From assembly GCA_013298375.1 (NCBI GenBank), contig JAAFHM010000140.1:1-10436 (forward strand): 10,436 bases of DNA. The letters are read 5' to 3'. Below the pieces are notes generated by a model, which was not told the DNA's origin, searched no databases, and saw nothing but the letters and a program-made list of their open reading frames with translations. The position numbers and the translations under genes were made by a program. Positions 1 through 8,000 of this stretch are shown piece after piece. Numbering within the stretch: position 1 is the stretch's first letter; every line of letters starts with the position of its first letter. Source of the DNA: Ignavibacteria bacterium (GTDB lineage: Bacteria > Bacteroidota > Ignavibacteria > Kapaibacteriales > UBA4661).

Positions 1-147
1 CCGTCCAATTTATTTGTCAATCCTGCCAAAAATTATCACCCAAAAATACCCCCGAAATACCATCAATCCTAGCTTCCTGACATCACAATATTTTTTACAT
101 TTTTTTTGATATTTTTGAGATTATTACGCGAAAATGCAGAAAATGGC

Positions 148-197
148 ATAAAACCTCGCCCTCTCGGAATACAATACGATGCAAACCTAGGTTTTAT
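148..197. repeat. Cluster of AAACCT half-sites: 9-bp inverted repeat plus 12-bp palindrome
   Basis: Bases 148-156 and 189-197 are exact reverse complements (ATAAAACCT and AGGTTTTAT, 32 nt apart). The right copy overlaps a perfect 12-bp palindrome, AAACCTAGGTTT, at 183-194. AAACCT thus occurs three times in this stretch, twice forward and once reversed. This is the look of a repressor or activator binding region for a gene beyond the left edge, but the sequence is AT-rich and chance cannot be excluded. The rest of 1-222 shows no convincing gene, RNA or further repeat, only T-rich tracts around 90-117. Confidence 0.3.
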
Positions 198-222
198 CAG
201 CACTGTCATCGCCTTAAATCGC

Positions 223-260
223 AAAAAAAGCCCGAATATTTGCTTCCAATATCCGGGCTT
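223..260 (-). terminator. Rho-independent terminator of nrdJ
   Basis: Two 13-nt arms at 228-240 and 248-260 form a stem around a 7-nt loop, followed on the minus strand by a run of seven Ts (223-229). The single unpaired position on the plus strand (235 with 253, A-C) becomes a G-U wobble in minus-strand RNA, so the hairpin is complete only for leftward transcription. It begins 24 nt beyond the nrdJ stop codon. Strong by eye; no folding energy was computed. Confidence 0.9.
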
Positions 261-284
261 CTTGCAAAAATCCTCTTTCTGAGC

Positions 285-3200
285 TTACGAGCATCCACTG
301 GTTGTACCGCAATCATCACAAACAGTACATGAACCATTGCGCTTTACACGCATAGAGCCACAGTTGGAGCATTGCTCCCCCGTGTAACCCTTCGCCTTTG
401 CCTCGACTACACGCGCCGTCCGTCCATGACCGTTGCTTGCCCCGCCACCATTGCTAAAAGCAACTTCCGCGAGCGCCGATTCAGGCATAATCGTCGTAGC
501 GATGCTTGATGCAGGGTTGCCAAGTTCCGGCGAGGCAGTTTTATTGCTCACTGGCGGCTCATCTACCGCCTTGACGTGGACAAAATCATTACGCTTCAGG
601 TAATCATAACCAACAGAACGGAACACGTAATCCAGAATGGACGTGGCGTTTTTGATTGCTTCATGCCCTTCTACAAAGCCCGCAGGTTCAAAGCGCGTAA
701 AGGTGAAGGTTTCGACCAATTCTTCAAGCGGCATACCGTATTGAAGGGACTTCGAGGCGAGTACGGCAAAACAATTCAGCAGCCCCTTGAAGGAAGCGCC
801 TTCCTTGTACATATCAATAAAAATCTCGCCAAGCGAACCGTCCTCAAACTCACCCGTGCGCAAGAACACTTTGTGTCCGCCAACATAACCTTCGCGGATA
901 TGCCCAGTACGCTTTTTCGGCAAACGGCGGCGCTGGGCGCGGTGATAGACCTTTTCAACGATTTGCATTTGGACTTCTTTGGGTCCTTTCGTTTCGTCGA
1001 GGGTTTCTTCATCACCAAGCATCAAGACTTCATCAAGGTCGCTTGCAGACGTGCTGTTGAGCGGTTGCGAGAGTTTTGAGCCATCGCGGTAGAGTGCATT
1101 CGCCTTTACGCCAAGTTTCCACGACTCCATATAAACACCAGCAACGTCGTCCACGCTCGCTTCGGCAGGCATATTCACTGTTTTGGAAATTGCGCCCGAA
1201 ATAAACGGCTGGACGGCAGCCATCATGCGCACGTGCGCCATGTAAGCGATGTAACGCTGTCCTTTTGAACCACATTTATTTGCGCAGTCAAAAACAGGTA
1301 AATGCTCATCTTTCAGATGTGGAGCGCCTTCGACAGTCATTGTGCCGCAGATGTATTCATTTGCTTCTTCTATTTGCTGCTTGGTAAAACCAAGCGCTTC
1401 CAGCATATTGAAGCTAAAATCATTTAACTGCTCTTCGGTGAAATTCAGCACTGTTTTGCAGAAATCATCGCCTAGCGACCATTTATTGAAAGCAAATTTT
1501 ATGTCAAATACCGCATCAAGCTGCTTCTCAATAGCATCCAGGGCATCAGGCGTGAAGCCCTTTTCTTTCAGCGATTGACGATTAATATGCGGGCAGCCTC
1601 GGAGTGTACCGTGTCCTTTGCAGTATTTCTCAATTTCCTCTATTTGCGCCGCCGAATAGCCAAGACGCGAAAGAGCAATTTGTACGGACTGATTAACAAT
1701 CTTGAAATAGCCGCCGCCTGCAAGTTTTTTGAACTTCACAATAGCAAAATCCGGCTCTACGCCTGTCGTGTCGCAGTCCATGACTAAGCCAATCGTCCCG
1801 GTGGGCGCAATGACTGTTGTTTGGGCATTACGATAACCGTATTTTTCGCCCATTTCCACAACTCTATCCCAAGCGTCACGAGCAGCAGCCATGAGGTTTG
1901 GCGGGCAAAGTTCGTGGTTAATACCGATTGGCTTTACACTCAAGCCTTCGTATTGATTTTCCGCCATGTTGTAAGCGGCGCGGCGGTGATTACGCATAAC
2001 GCGGAGCATCGCATCGCGATTTGGCTCATAGCCCGGAAATGCACCCTGTTCCTTCGCAATTTCAGCAGATGTTGCGTAGGCTTCGCCCGTCATCAAAGCA
2101 GAGATAGCACCAGCTATAGCCAAGCCCTTCGGTGAGTCGTAGGGAACGCCTTGCGTCATCAAAATTGTTCCAAGATTAGCGTACCCAAGCCCCAAGGTGC
2201 GGAATTTGTAACTCAATTCAGCAATGGTCTTTGAGGGAAATTGTGCCATTAACACGGAAATTTCCAAGATTGTCGTCCAAATACGCGCTCCATGCTTGAA
2301 ATCATCAACTTTGAATGTGCCATCTTCCTCAACAAAATGGGCAAGATTCAGGCTCGCAAGGTTACAAGCTGTGTCGTCGAGGAACATGTACTCAGAGCAG
2401 TTATGAACCCCAATGCCATTGGCTGTAAAATGGCTTGTTTCCGGCTCCGTCAGGTCGAAGACATCATCTTCACGCAAATACGTCAGCGAGGCGATGTAAT
2501 CGGTTAGAGTGTCGTTATACACGCCAATAGCAGCATTCATTTCTTGGAGTTTCACTGCTTTTTCTGTGCCTTCCATAAAGCCGATTTCGCGCTCAAAGGT
2601 GATACGCGAAGAGCGGCTAATACGAAGGCTGTGCATTTCCTCAACAGGATATTCTTTCATACCACCTTTACCGTCGGGCAGCAGAGCAGATCGCTTTCCT
2701 GCACGACGATTCTCGTATAACTTTGCCTTGATACCAAAATTGAGGAGCATTAGCTGAACTTGCTGCAAAAGATCTTGTGACGAGGAATCCAAAGCTACAT
2801 ACTGGCTTTTATCGCCATAATTTGCCACCGTGCCATCAGCCGTAAACAGCCCGCGTAAAAGCGCCGCCTGCTCCTCACGAACAAGCCGAAACGCCGAGTC
2901 TTTCAATAACTTCTTTGTGCTTCCTTCGTTGAGAATTGCAAAATTTTTGAAGATATCTAAAATTTTCGGACTACCAACGGCGGTGCGGCTGGTTGTTAGG
3001 GTTTCTGTCGTATTGCCTCGTTTATTGTGGTCGCCTAAATCGGGGCGCAAAGCGTTAATCGCTTCGGTTGCCCAATTCACAATATGCCGCTCGTCTTTGC
3101 TCATGGTTAAAAAAGCAACTTCACGCTGATTTCCCGCAGCATCTTGTTCATTGAGGTGCGTGATACAGCCATCTCCAACGAGTAATCCAATGAGTTGTGC

Positions 3201-4868
3201 AATATCCTCGGAACCCGATGTTTCCTTACCAAATGTTCCGGGAACAAGGCGAATAACATCATCTTTTGTGAGATTATACGCCGACACATCACCACGATTT
3301 TCCGTAAATACTTTGTGGTCTGCCGTTAATTCAAGACGATACCCGGATTTTGTCTTTAACTCGTATACAGGCTTGCGACCTGTTGGGAAAATATTTTCCA
3401 CCCAGTGCATTTTGCCGTCTATGCTCCGAATACCACGCGACTGACCAATCAGACCGCCAATGCGCTCTAAACCTTCGTGGGTAGCGACAAATGTATTTGC
3501 AGTAACACAAGGATTAGAGCCATTGATGCGCCCATCCGCCGGACAGGTGTGCCACTCATTAATGGTCGTATCGTACTGCAATCCCGGGTCAGCAGATTTC
3601 CACGCGCTAACAGCGATTTTACGCCATAGCTCACGAGCGCGAACGGTTTTTGCAACGCCGCCAGTGGTGCGCTTAATCAGATTCCATTCTTTGTCCTCGA
3701 CCACAGCCCGCATAAACTCTGCCGTTACACGCACGGTGTTATTGGAATTTTGACCGCTAACCGTATTGTACGCCTCAGATTCATAATGCGTATCAAACGT
3801 GTCAAAATCAAGCGTCGTAAAGCCTTGTTCAACAAGTGCGAGGGTACGGAAAATGTAGCTTTGTGGCACTTCCGCGACGACGGCTTTGCGTACAGCGCGG
3901 GCAAGGTTCGTATTTGTTTTCATATCTGTACCACCAGCTAAAGCAGCATCCATGATGCCTTGCAGTGCATTGGCAGTGATTTTTGAACCCGCTACTAATG
4001 CCGCTACTTTTTCTTCTTCTTTTGCTTTCCATTCGATAAATTCTTCAATATCCGGGTGGTCGGCATTCAAAATGACCATTTTTGCGGCACGGCGTGTTGT
4101 ACCACCGGATTTAATTGCTCCGGCTGCACGGTCATAAATCTTCAAAAAGCTCATCAAACCTGACGAAGAGCCGCCACCGGACAGTTTTTCACCGGAAGCA
4201 CGAAGGGACGAAAAGTTTGTGCCTGTGCCAGAGCCATATTTGAAGATTCGTGCCTCGCGCACAGCGAGGTCGAAAATACCGCCGTCATTGACTAAATCAT
4301 CTTCGACGGACTGGATAAAACATGCGTGGGGCTGTGGGTGCGTGTAGGCATCTTCCGAAGCAACCAATTTCTTGGAATCGGGGTCAATGTAAAAATGTCC
4401 CTGCGATTTACCCGTAATGCCGTAAGCAAAATTTAACCCCGTATTAAACCATTGCGGAGAATTGGGTGCAGCCATTTGACGAAGCAGCATATATGCGCTT
4501 TCGTCATAAAATGCTTGTGCGTCATCGGGAGAGTCAAAATAGCCATATTTTTCACCCCAAAAGCGCCAACATCCAGCCAAGCGGTGAACAACCTGTTTGA
4601 TAGAGCGCTCTGCGCCTGTCTTTGGCGTACCATTTTCATCAAGCAAGGGCGTACCGTCAGCGCCCATTTCTGGTACGCCGGCTTTGCGGAAATATTTCTG
4701 TGCGAGGATGTCGGTGGCGACTTGCGACCACTGCTTCGGAACTTCAATGTCAGTCATTTGGAACACTACCGAACCATCGGTATTGCGCAGCGTGGATGCG
4801 CGATAGGTGTACTCAAATAGGTCATAGACGTTTACGCCCGCTTGCGTAAAACGGCGTTGAATCTTCAT
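285..4868 (-). CDS. nrdJ: Adenosylcobalamin-dependent (class II) ribonucleotide reductase, intein-containing precursor
   Basis: Reduces ribonucleotides to deoxyribonucleotides in the cytoplasm, using coenzyme B12 to make a thiyl radical. The precursor is 1527 residues. Removing the intein (454-823) leaves 1157, normal for the long bacterial NrdJ. Visible landmarks: HACFI with Cys183 (redox cysteine); NP at 452-453 joined after splicing to CSE at 824-826, giving the NPCSE thiyl-radical motif; Cys835 in DTACNL, 11 residues on, the second redox cysteine; and PTGTIG at 1022-1027, a phosphate-binding loop. After a flexible stretch (about 1436-1495), the C-terminus has Cys1500, 1503, 1514, 1517, 1520 and 1526, ending GCS, the family's usual cysteine-rich tail. 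Cysteine roles are assigned by analogy with Thermotoga NrdJ (Cys133/322/333). There is no ATP-cone at the N-terminus. The ATG at 4866-4868 has a GGAG 7 nt upstream. A terminator follows the TAA. No subunit or activase gene adjoins it, as expected for class II. Confidence 0.96.
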   Translation of the reverse strand: MKIQRRFTQAGVNVYDLFEYTYRASTLRNTDGSVVFQMTDIEVPKQWSQVATDILAQKYFRKAGVPEMGADGTPLLDENGTPKTGAERSIKQVVHRLAGCWRFWGEKYGYFDSPDDAQAFYDESAYMLLRQMAAPNSPQWFNTGLNFAYGITGKSQGHFYIDPDSKKLVASEDAYTHPQPHACFIQSVEDDLVNDGGIFDLAVREARIFKYGSGTGTNFSSLRASGEKLSGGGSSSGLMSFLKIYDRAAGAIKSGGTTRRAAKMVILNADHPDIEEFIEWKAKEEEKVAALVAGSKITANALQGIMDAALAGGTDMKTNTNLARAVRKAVVAEVPQSYIFRTLALVEQGFTTLDFDTFDTHYESEAYNTVSGQNSNNTVRVTAEFMRAVVEDKEWNLIKRTTGGVAKTVRARELWRKIAVSAWKSADPGLQYDTTINEWHTCPADGRINGSNPCVTANTFVATHEGLERIGGLIGQSRGIRSIDGKMHWVENIFPTGRKPVYELKTKSGYRLELTADHKVFTENRGDVSAYNLTKDDVIRLVPGTFGKETSGSEDIAQLIGLLVGDGCITHLNEQDAAGNQREVAFLTMSKDERHIVNWATEAINALRPDLGDHNKRGNTTETLTTSRTAVGSPKILDIFKNFAILNEGSTKKLLKDSAFRLVREEQAALLRGLFTADGTVANYGDKSQYVALDSSSQDLLQQVQLMLLNFGIKAKLYENRRAGKRSALLPDGKGGMKEYPVEEMHSLRISRSSRITFEREIGFMEGTEKAVKLQEMNAAIGVYNDTLTDYIASLTYLREDDVFDLTEPETSHFTANGIGVHNCSEYMFLDDTACNLASLNLAHFVEEDGTFKVDDFKHGARIWTTILEISVLMAQFPSKTIAELSYKFRTLGLGYANLGTILMTQGVPYDSPKGLAIAGAISALMTGEAYATSAEIAKEQGAFPGYEPNRDAMLRVMRNHRRAAYNMAENQYEGLSVKPIGINHELCPPNLMAAARDAWDRVVEMGEKYGYRNAQTTVIAPTGTIGLVMDCDTTGVEPDFAIVKFKKLAGGGYFKIVNQSVQIALSRLGYSAAQIEEIEKYCKGHGTLRGCPHINRQSLKEKGFTPDALDAIEKQLDAVFDIKFAFNKWSLGDDFCKTVLNFTEEQLNDFSFNMLEALGFTKQQIEEANEYICGTMTVEGAPHLKDEHLPVFDCANKCGSKGQRYIAYMAHVRMMAAVQPFISGAISKTVNMPAEASVDDVAGVYMESWKLGVKANALYRDGSKLSQPLNSTSASDLDEVLMLGDEETLDETKGPKEVQMQIVEKVYHRAQRRRLPKKRTGHIREGYVGGHKVFLRTGEFEDGSLGEIFIDMYKEGASFKGLLNCFAVLASKSLQYGMPLEELVETFTFTRFEPAGFVEGHEAIKNATSILDYVFRSVGYDYLKRNDFVHVKAVDEPPVSNKTASPELGNPASSIATTIMPESALAEVAFSNGGGASNGHGRTARVVEAKAKGYTGEQCSNCGSMRVKRNGSCTVCDDCGTTSGCS
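2400..3509 (-). mobile_element. Intein with LAGLIDADG homing endonuclease, inserted in nrdJ
   Basis: An in-frame protein-splicing element of 370 residues (precursor 454-823). Its splicing blocks are complete: Cys454 starts block A (CVTANTFVATHEG); block B has TADH at 515-518; block F is near 803-818 (VFDLTEPETSHFTANG); block G ends His822-Asn823, followed by Cys824 as the +1 nucleophile. Between blocks B and F lies a two-motif LAGLIDADG endonuclease: GLLVGDG at 561-567 and GLFTADG at 673-679, each keeping its acidic residue (Asp566, Asp678). The block H-like segment LLQQVQLMLLNFGIKAKLY follows. Size and order match a full, bifunctional intein rather than a mini-intein. There are no stops or frameshifts, so both splicing and homing look potentially intact. 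Boundaries are set to the codon by restoring the NPCSE motif of the host enzyme. Activity is inferred, not shown. Confidence 0.95.
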
Positions 4869-4875
4869 GCCAAAA

Positions 4876-4879
4876 CTCC
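4876..4879 (-). promoter_or_regulatory. Possible ribosome binding site of nrdJ
   Basis: GGAG on the minus strand, 7 nt before the nrdJ ATG. It supports this start, which also gives the N-terminus expected of NrdJ (MKIQRRFT, then the YDLFEY segment). Bacteroidota-type organisms rely little on Shine-Dalgarno pairing, and neither of the other two genes here has such a motif, so it may be coincidental. Confidence 0.4.
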
Positions 4880-4891
4880 GCTAAAATGCTA

Positions 4892-4899
4892 CAAATATA
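4892..4899 (-). promoter_or_regulatory. Candidate -7 promoter element upstream of nrdJ
   Basis: The minus strand reads TATATTTG here, an exact match to the Bacteroidota -7 consensus TAnnTTTG, 23 nt before the ATG. It would give a very short leader. No TTTG-like -33 element is found at the usual 19-21 nt spacing, so the call rests on one half of a promoter and on the assumed lineage. Confidence 0.25.
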
Positions 4900-5074
4900 G
4901 GGTTTATGGGGTGTGCGTTCTTTTATGCTGCACGAACAATAAACTTACGAACTTTCCCCGAAATACGCCACGCGAAAAATTTTCCACACATAGCAATTCT
5001 TGTTTCTTTTTTGCATATTTCTTTTAGCCCTGATAAACACTAGCGTTCAAAGCTACACGGACTGTGCATTTTGC

Positions 5075-8000
5075 TCAACGCACTGCATTTTCTATAACAA
5101 TATTTACCGTGCGGCAATAGAAGCGCCCTTCGGGGGTGGTATTATCGTGGAGAAGACCTTCGCGCCCGCGCCCTTCAATGCTTGCGTCGGGGCGGTTTAG
5201 CATAGCGGCTGTGGCAGATGCACGTTGGAGAGAAAGGATTTTATTTGTTTGAGCGTTACCTGTGCGGTCAGTATAACCCGTAATCGCAATGCGAGATTCT
5301 GTGCGAATTTGCTTACGCACGACCTCCAAAATATTAGCATTTTGACCGCTTACTTCCGCTTTATTAAAATCAAAAAGCAGCAAACCAAAGGTATTCACCT
5401 CCTTGTCAGCAATTTTAGCGGCACGTTTTTTTGCAATAGAAACTATTTCGACAGGCAAACTCCCTGAAGCAACAGTATTTGCGCCACTTTCATCATTAAC
5501 GCTGAGTGAATACTGCACAGGAACCGTGAGTTTAGGGGCGGTATTATTCTCCTGCGACGTATTCCATTCTATGCGGTCTAGCGGCTTTCCTGTGCCGCTT
5601 ACACTTTTAAGGGTCTGAGTTGTGCGTTTCGCTTTTGTGCCGGTGCTTTGCCCGATGGTGACATTCCATGTTGTGAGATTTACCTGCGAGGTTGCATTTG
5701 TGCGAAGCCTCACCACAGGCGGAATCACCGCCCGCAACGTGTCTTGGGAAATAACCACGTCCGTCAAATCCGGCGTGGACGGGATAATTTCTACACGCTG
5801 ATTTTCAGCCAATCCGTCTGGTGTCTGCTCATTGGAAAATTTTTCGGGTAATATGCGAAACTGCGTTATGATGCGGTCTTCAGCGATTCCCCAGACCGCG
5901 TGCAGATAGTCTTTCACCGCCAGCGCCCGTGCTTCGGAAAGCCGCACATCATCTTGTGCCGTTAGATGGGAGAGAATAGACCCCAAAGGCGCAGAAACAC
6001 TTGCTTGCGTCGGCACACTACCGAATGGAATTGCAACTGAAGCCGTCGCACCCGTGTTGGTGCGGTTTTTAGGCAGAATAGGCGGGACAGGGGCGGCAAG
6101 GGTAAATTTTTCTTTCGATGATTTACACCCTACTAAGGTCAGTTTTGATGCGGTGTTCAGCACCATTCGACTGCCAATGATATTGAGCATATTCCGATAG
6201 ACCTCGAGCGTAGATTCGGCAGAAAGAATTTTTTCAAATGGCTGTTTGGTCTCAACAATACGCCGCACCTGCTCTGGCGAAAGCCGATTGTAGCGCTTCG
6301 GCAGGGCAAAGGAATTATTATCGAAAAAGATATAGTTCAAAAGCGGGTGCATCGTCGTTGCCAGAAATTCTTCGACGCGCAAAGATTGGATCGGGTACTC
6401 GACGCTATCCTTGCGGGCAGCGTTGGGATTAGGCTTCAGCCCATAGCCTTGAATATAGGCGGAAATCGTAGAGCCGCCTGTCCCGAAAAGCTGCACCATT
6501 GCAGGGCTTCCCAAGCCATTATAGCCAATTTGTAATTGGCACGATGTTCGCCCTGCGGTGGTGGGCTTGTATCGAATGCGCAAAGACATTGTTGCTTGCG
6601 GATACAGAATATATGACGTGTCAGTTTTAATGATTTGTGCGGTATTACCTACTAAACGAAAATCCGATGTATTGGGTCCGGCAAAAGCAATGCTTGTGAT
6701 GACAACGGGCTGCAAACTAACATTTTTCAACACTGCCACGAGCGTATCGCGCTGTTGTTTAATTTTTACCTCTTCAAAATCAATCGTTCGATTGGTCACA
6801 ACAATAAGCGGCGAAGCACCCGCACCGATGATTGAGTATTGCAGCGTATCGGCTTGCGAAATAATGCGCATCGTTGCCGTGCGGTCGCCTGTACCAAGCG
6901 GGCGGAAACGTAACTCAAGATTACGTGAGCTTTTCGGGGGAATAATGCACGGCGCAGCCCCGGAAACGATACTGAAATCAGTTGCATTTTCACCCAAAAA
7001 TGCAATATTATCAATCCGCAAAGGTGATAAATCATTGTTTTGAATAAATGCCGCCAGCACAGAATCCTTTGCTTCGCCGCGCAGTTGTCGCCCCATATTC
7101 ACATCGCGGGCGGCAAATCGCGGTGCCGTAATCGTAAACGGTGCAAGGGAAACGACCTCTTGTACAGCGCTTGTATCGGGTTGCCAGACAAGCGGACGCG
7201 CTTGAAAAGCGCTACTTGCAGATACAGATGCCGTCGTATTAACGCGCCAAAAATACGCCTTACGGTCGGTGCCGACAGTCGAGGCATAGCGCCCATCGCG
7301 CGAAAACGTAATGTCGAAGACCTCTCCGGCGTGTCCGCTCATTGCGGTAATATTTTGGTCAGCGTGCGCCCTAAGCCATACTTCATCCGAAGCCCCAGCG
7401 CCACCCAAGACCTGTACCGTGCGCCCTGTCTCAATGTCCCAAATCCGTGCCGTACGGTCAGCACTCACGCTGGCAAGTGCCGAACCATCGGGCGTAAAGA
7501 CAACCTTGCGCACAACACCCTGATGACCGCGTAAATTCTGCACCCACCCGCCATTTTTACCATTCCAAATTTTTATCGTACTATCGGCACTGCACGTCAC
7601 AACGCGGTTTCCATCAGGAGAAAATATCCCCGCAATGACAATGCTTCTATGACCGCCGAGCCGCTCTAATGCGATCCCTTTTTTTGTATCCCAAATCCTA
7701 GCAGTCGCATCAGCACTGGTTGTGAGCAGTTTCGAGCCGTCCGGCGAAAAGGCAACACTAAAAACGACATCGTTATGAGCGGTAAGTTTGTAGAGAAGTT
7801 CACCTGTTTTCGCATCCCAAATCATCGCAAGGCTGTCTGCTCCTGCTGTTGCCACCAGCGTGCCGTCTGGCGAGAAAGCGGCATCATAGACAGGACCGTT
7901 GTGCTTGAAGGTATGAATGGTTTCGGCGTTTTCGGTGTACCAGACCTTTGCGGTACTATCCAGACTTGCCGTAACAATGCGGCTTGCGCCCGTGTTTTCC

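Larger units (their letters stand above)
4869..5074. other. Intergenic gap between the envelope gene and nrdJ
   Basis: This 206-nt gap separates the stop of the large envelope gene from the nrdJ start. I looked for a hairpin with a T-run on the minus strand and found only a 4-bp stem (TAGC/GCTA near 5039-5053) with no T-tract, so read-through into nrdJ is possible. No B12-box (GCCACTG) is present, which argues against a cobalamin riboswitch controlling nrdJ. No convincing small gene is seen. Confidence 0.5.

Noticed and set aside
110..117. TATTTTTG on the plus strand as a Bacteroidota -7 promoter element
   Set aside because: It lies in a T-rich tract where such matches are expected by chance. 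There is no -33 partner at the right spacing and no gene follows on that strand.
3107..3295. Separate small ORF or free-standing endonuclease inside the intein region
   Set aside because: The LAGLIDADG motifs are in the nrdJ frame itself. The small frame here is out of frame with them and has no motif.
4869..5074. Cobalamin riboswitch or NrdR boxes upstream of nrdJ
   Set aside because: No B12-box GCCACTG core is present. The CTATATTTGTAG stretch near 4889-4900 resembles part of an NrdR box but lacks the conserved ends and a second copy.
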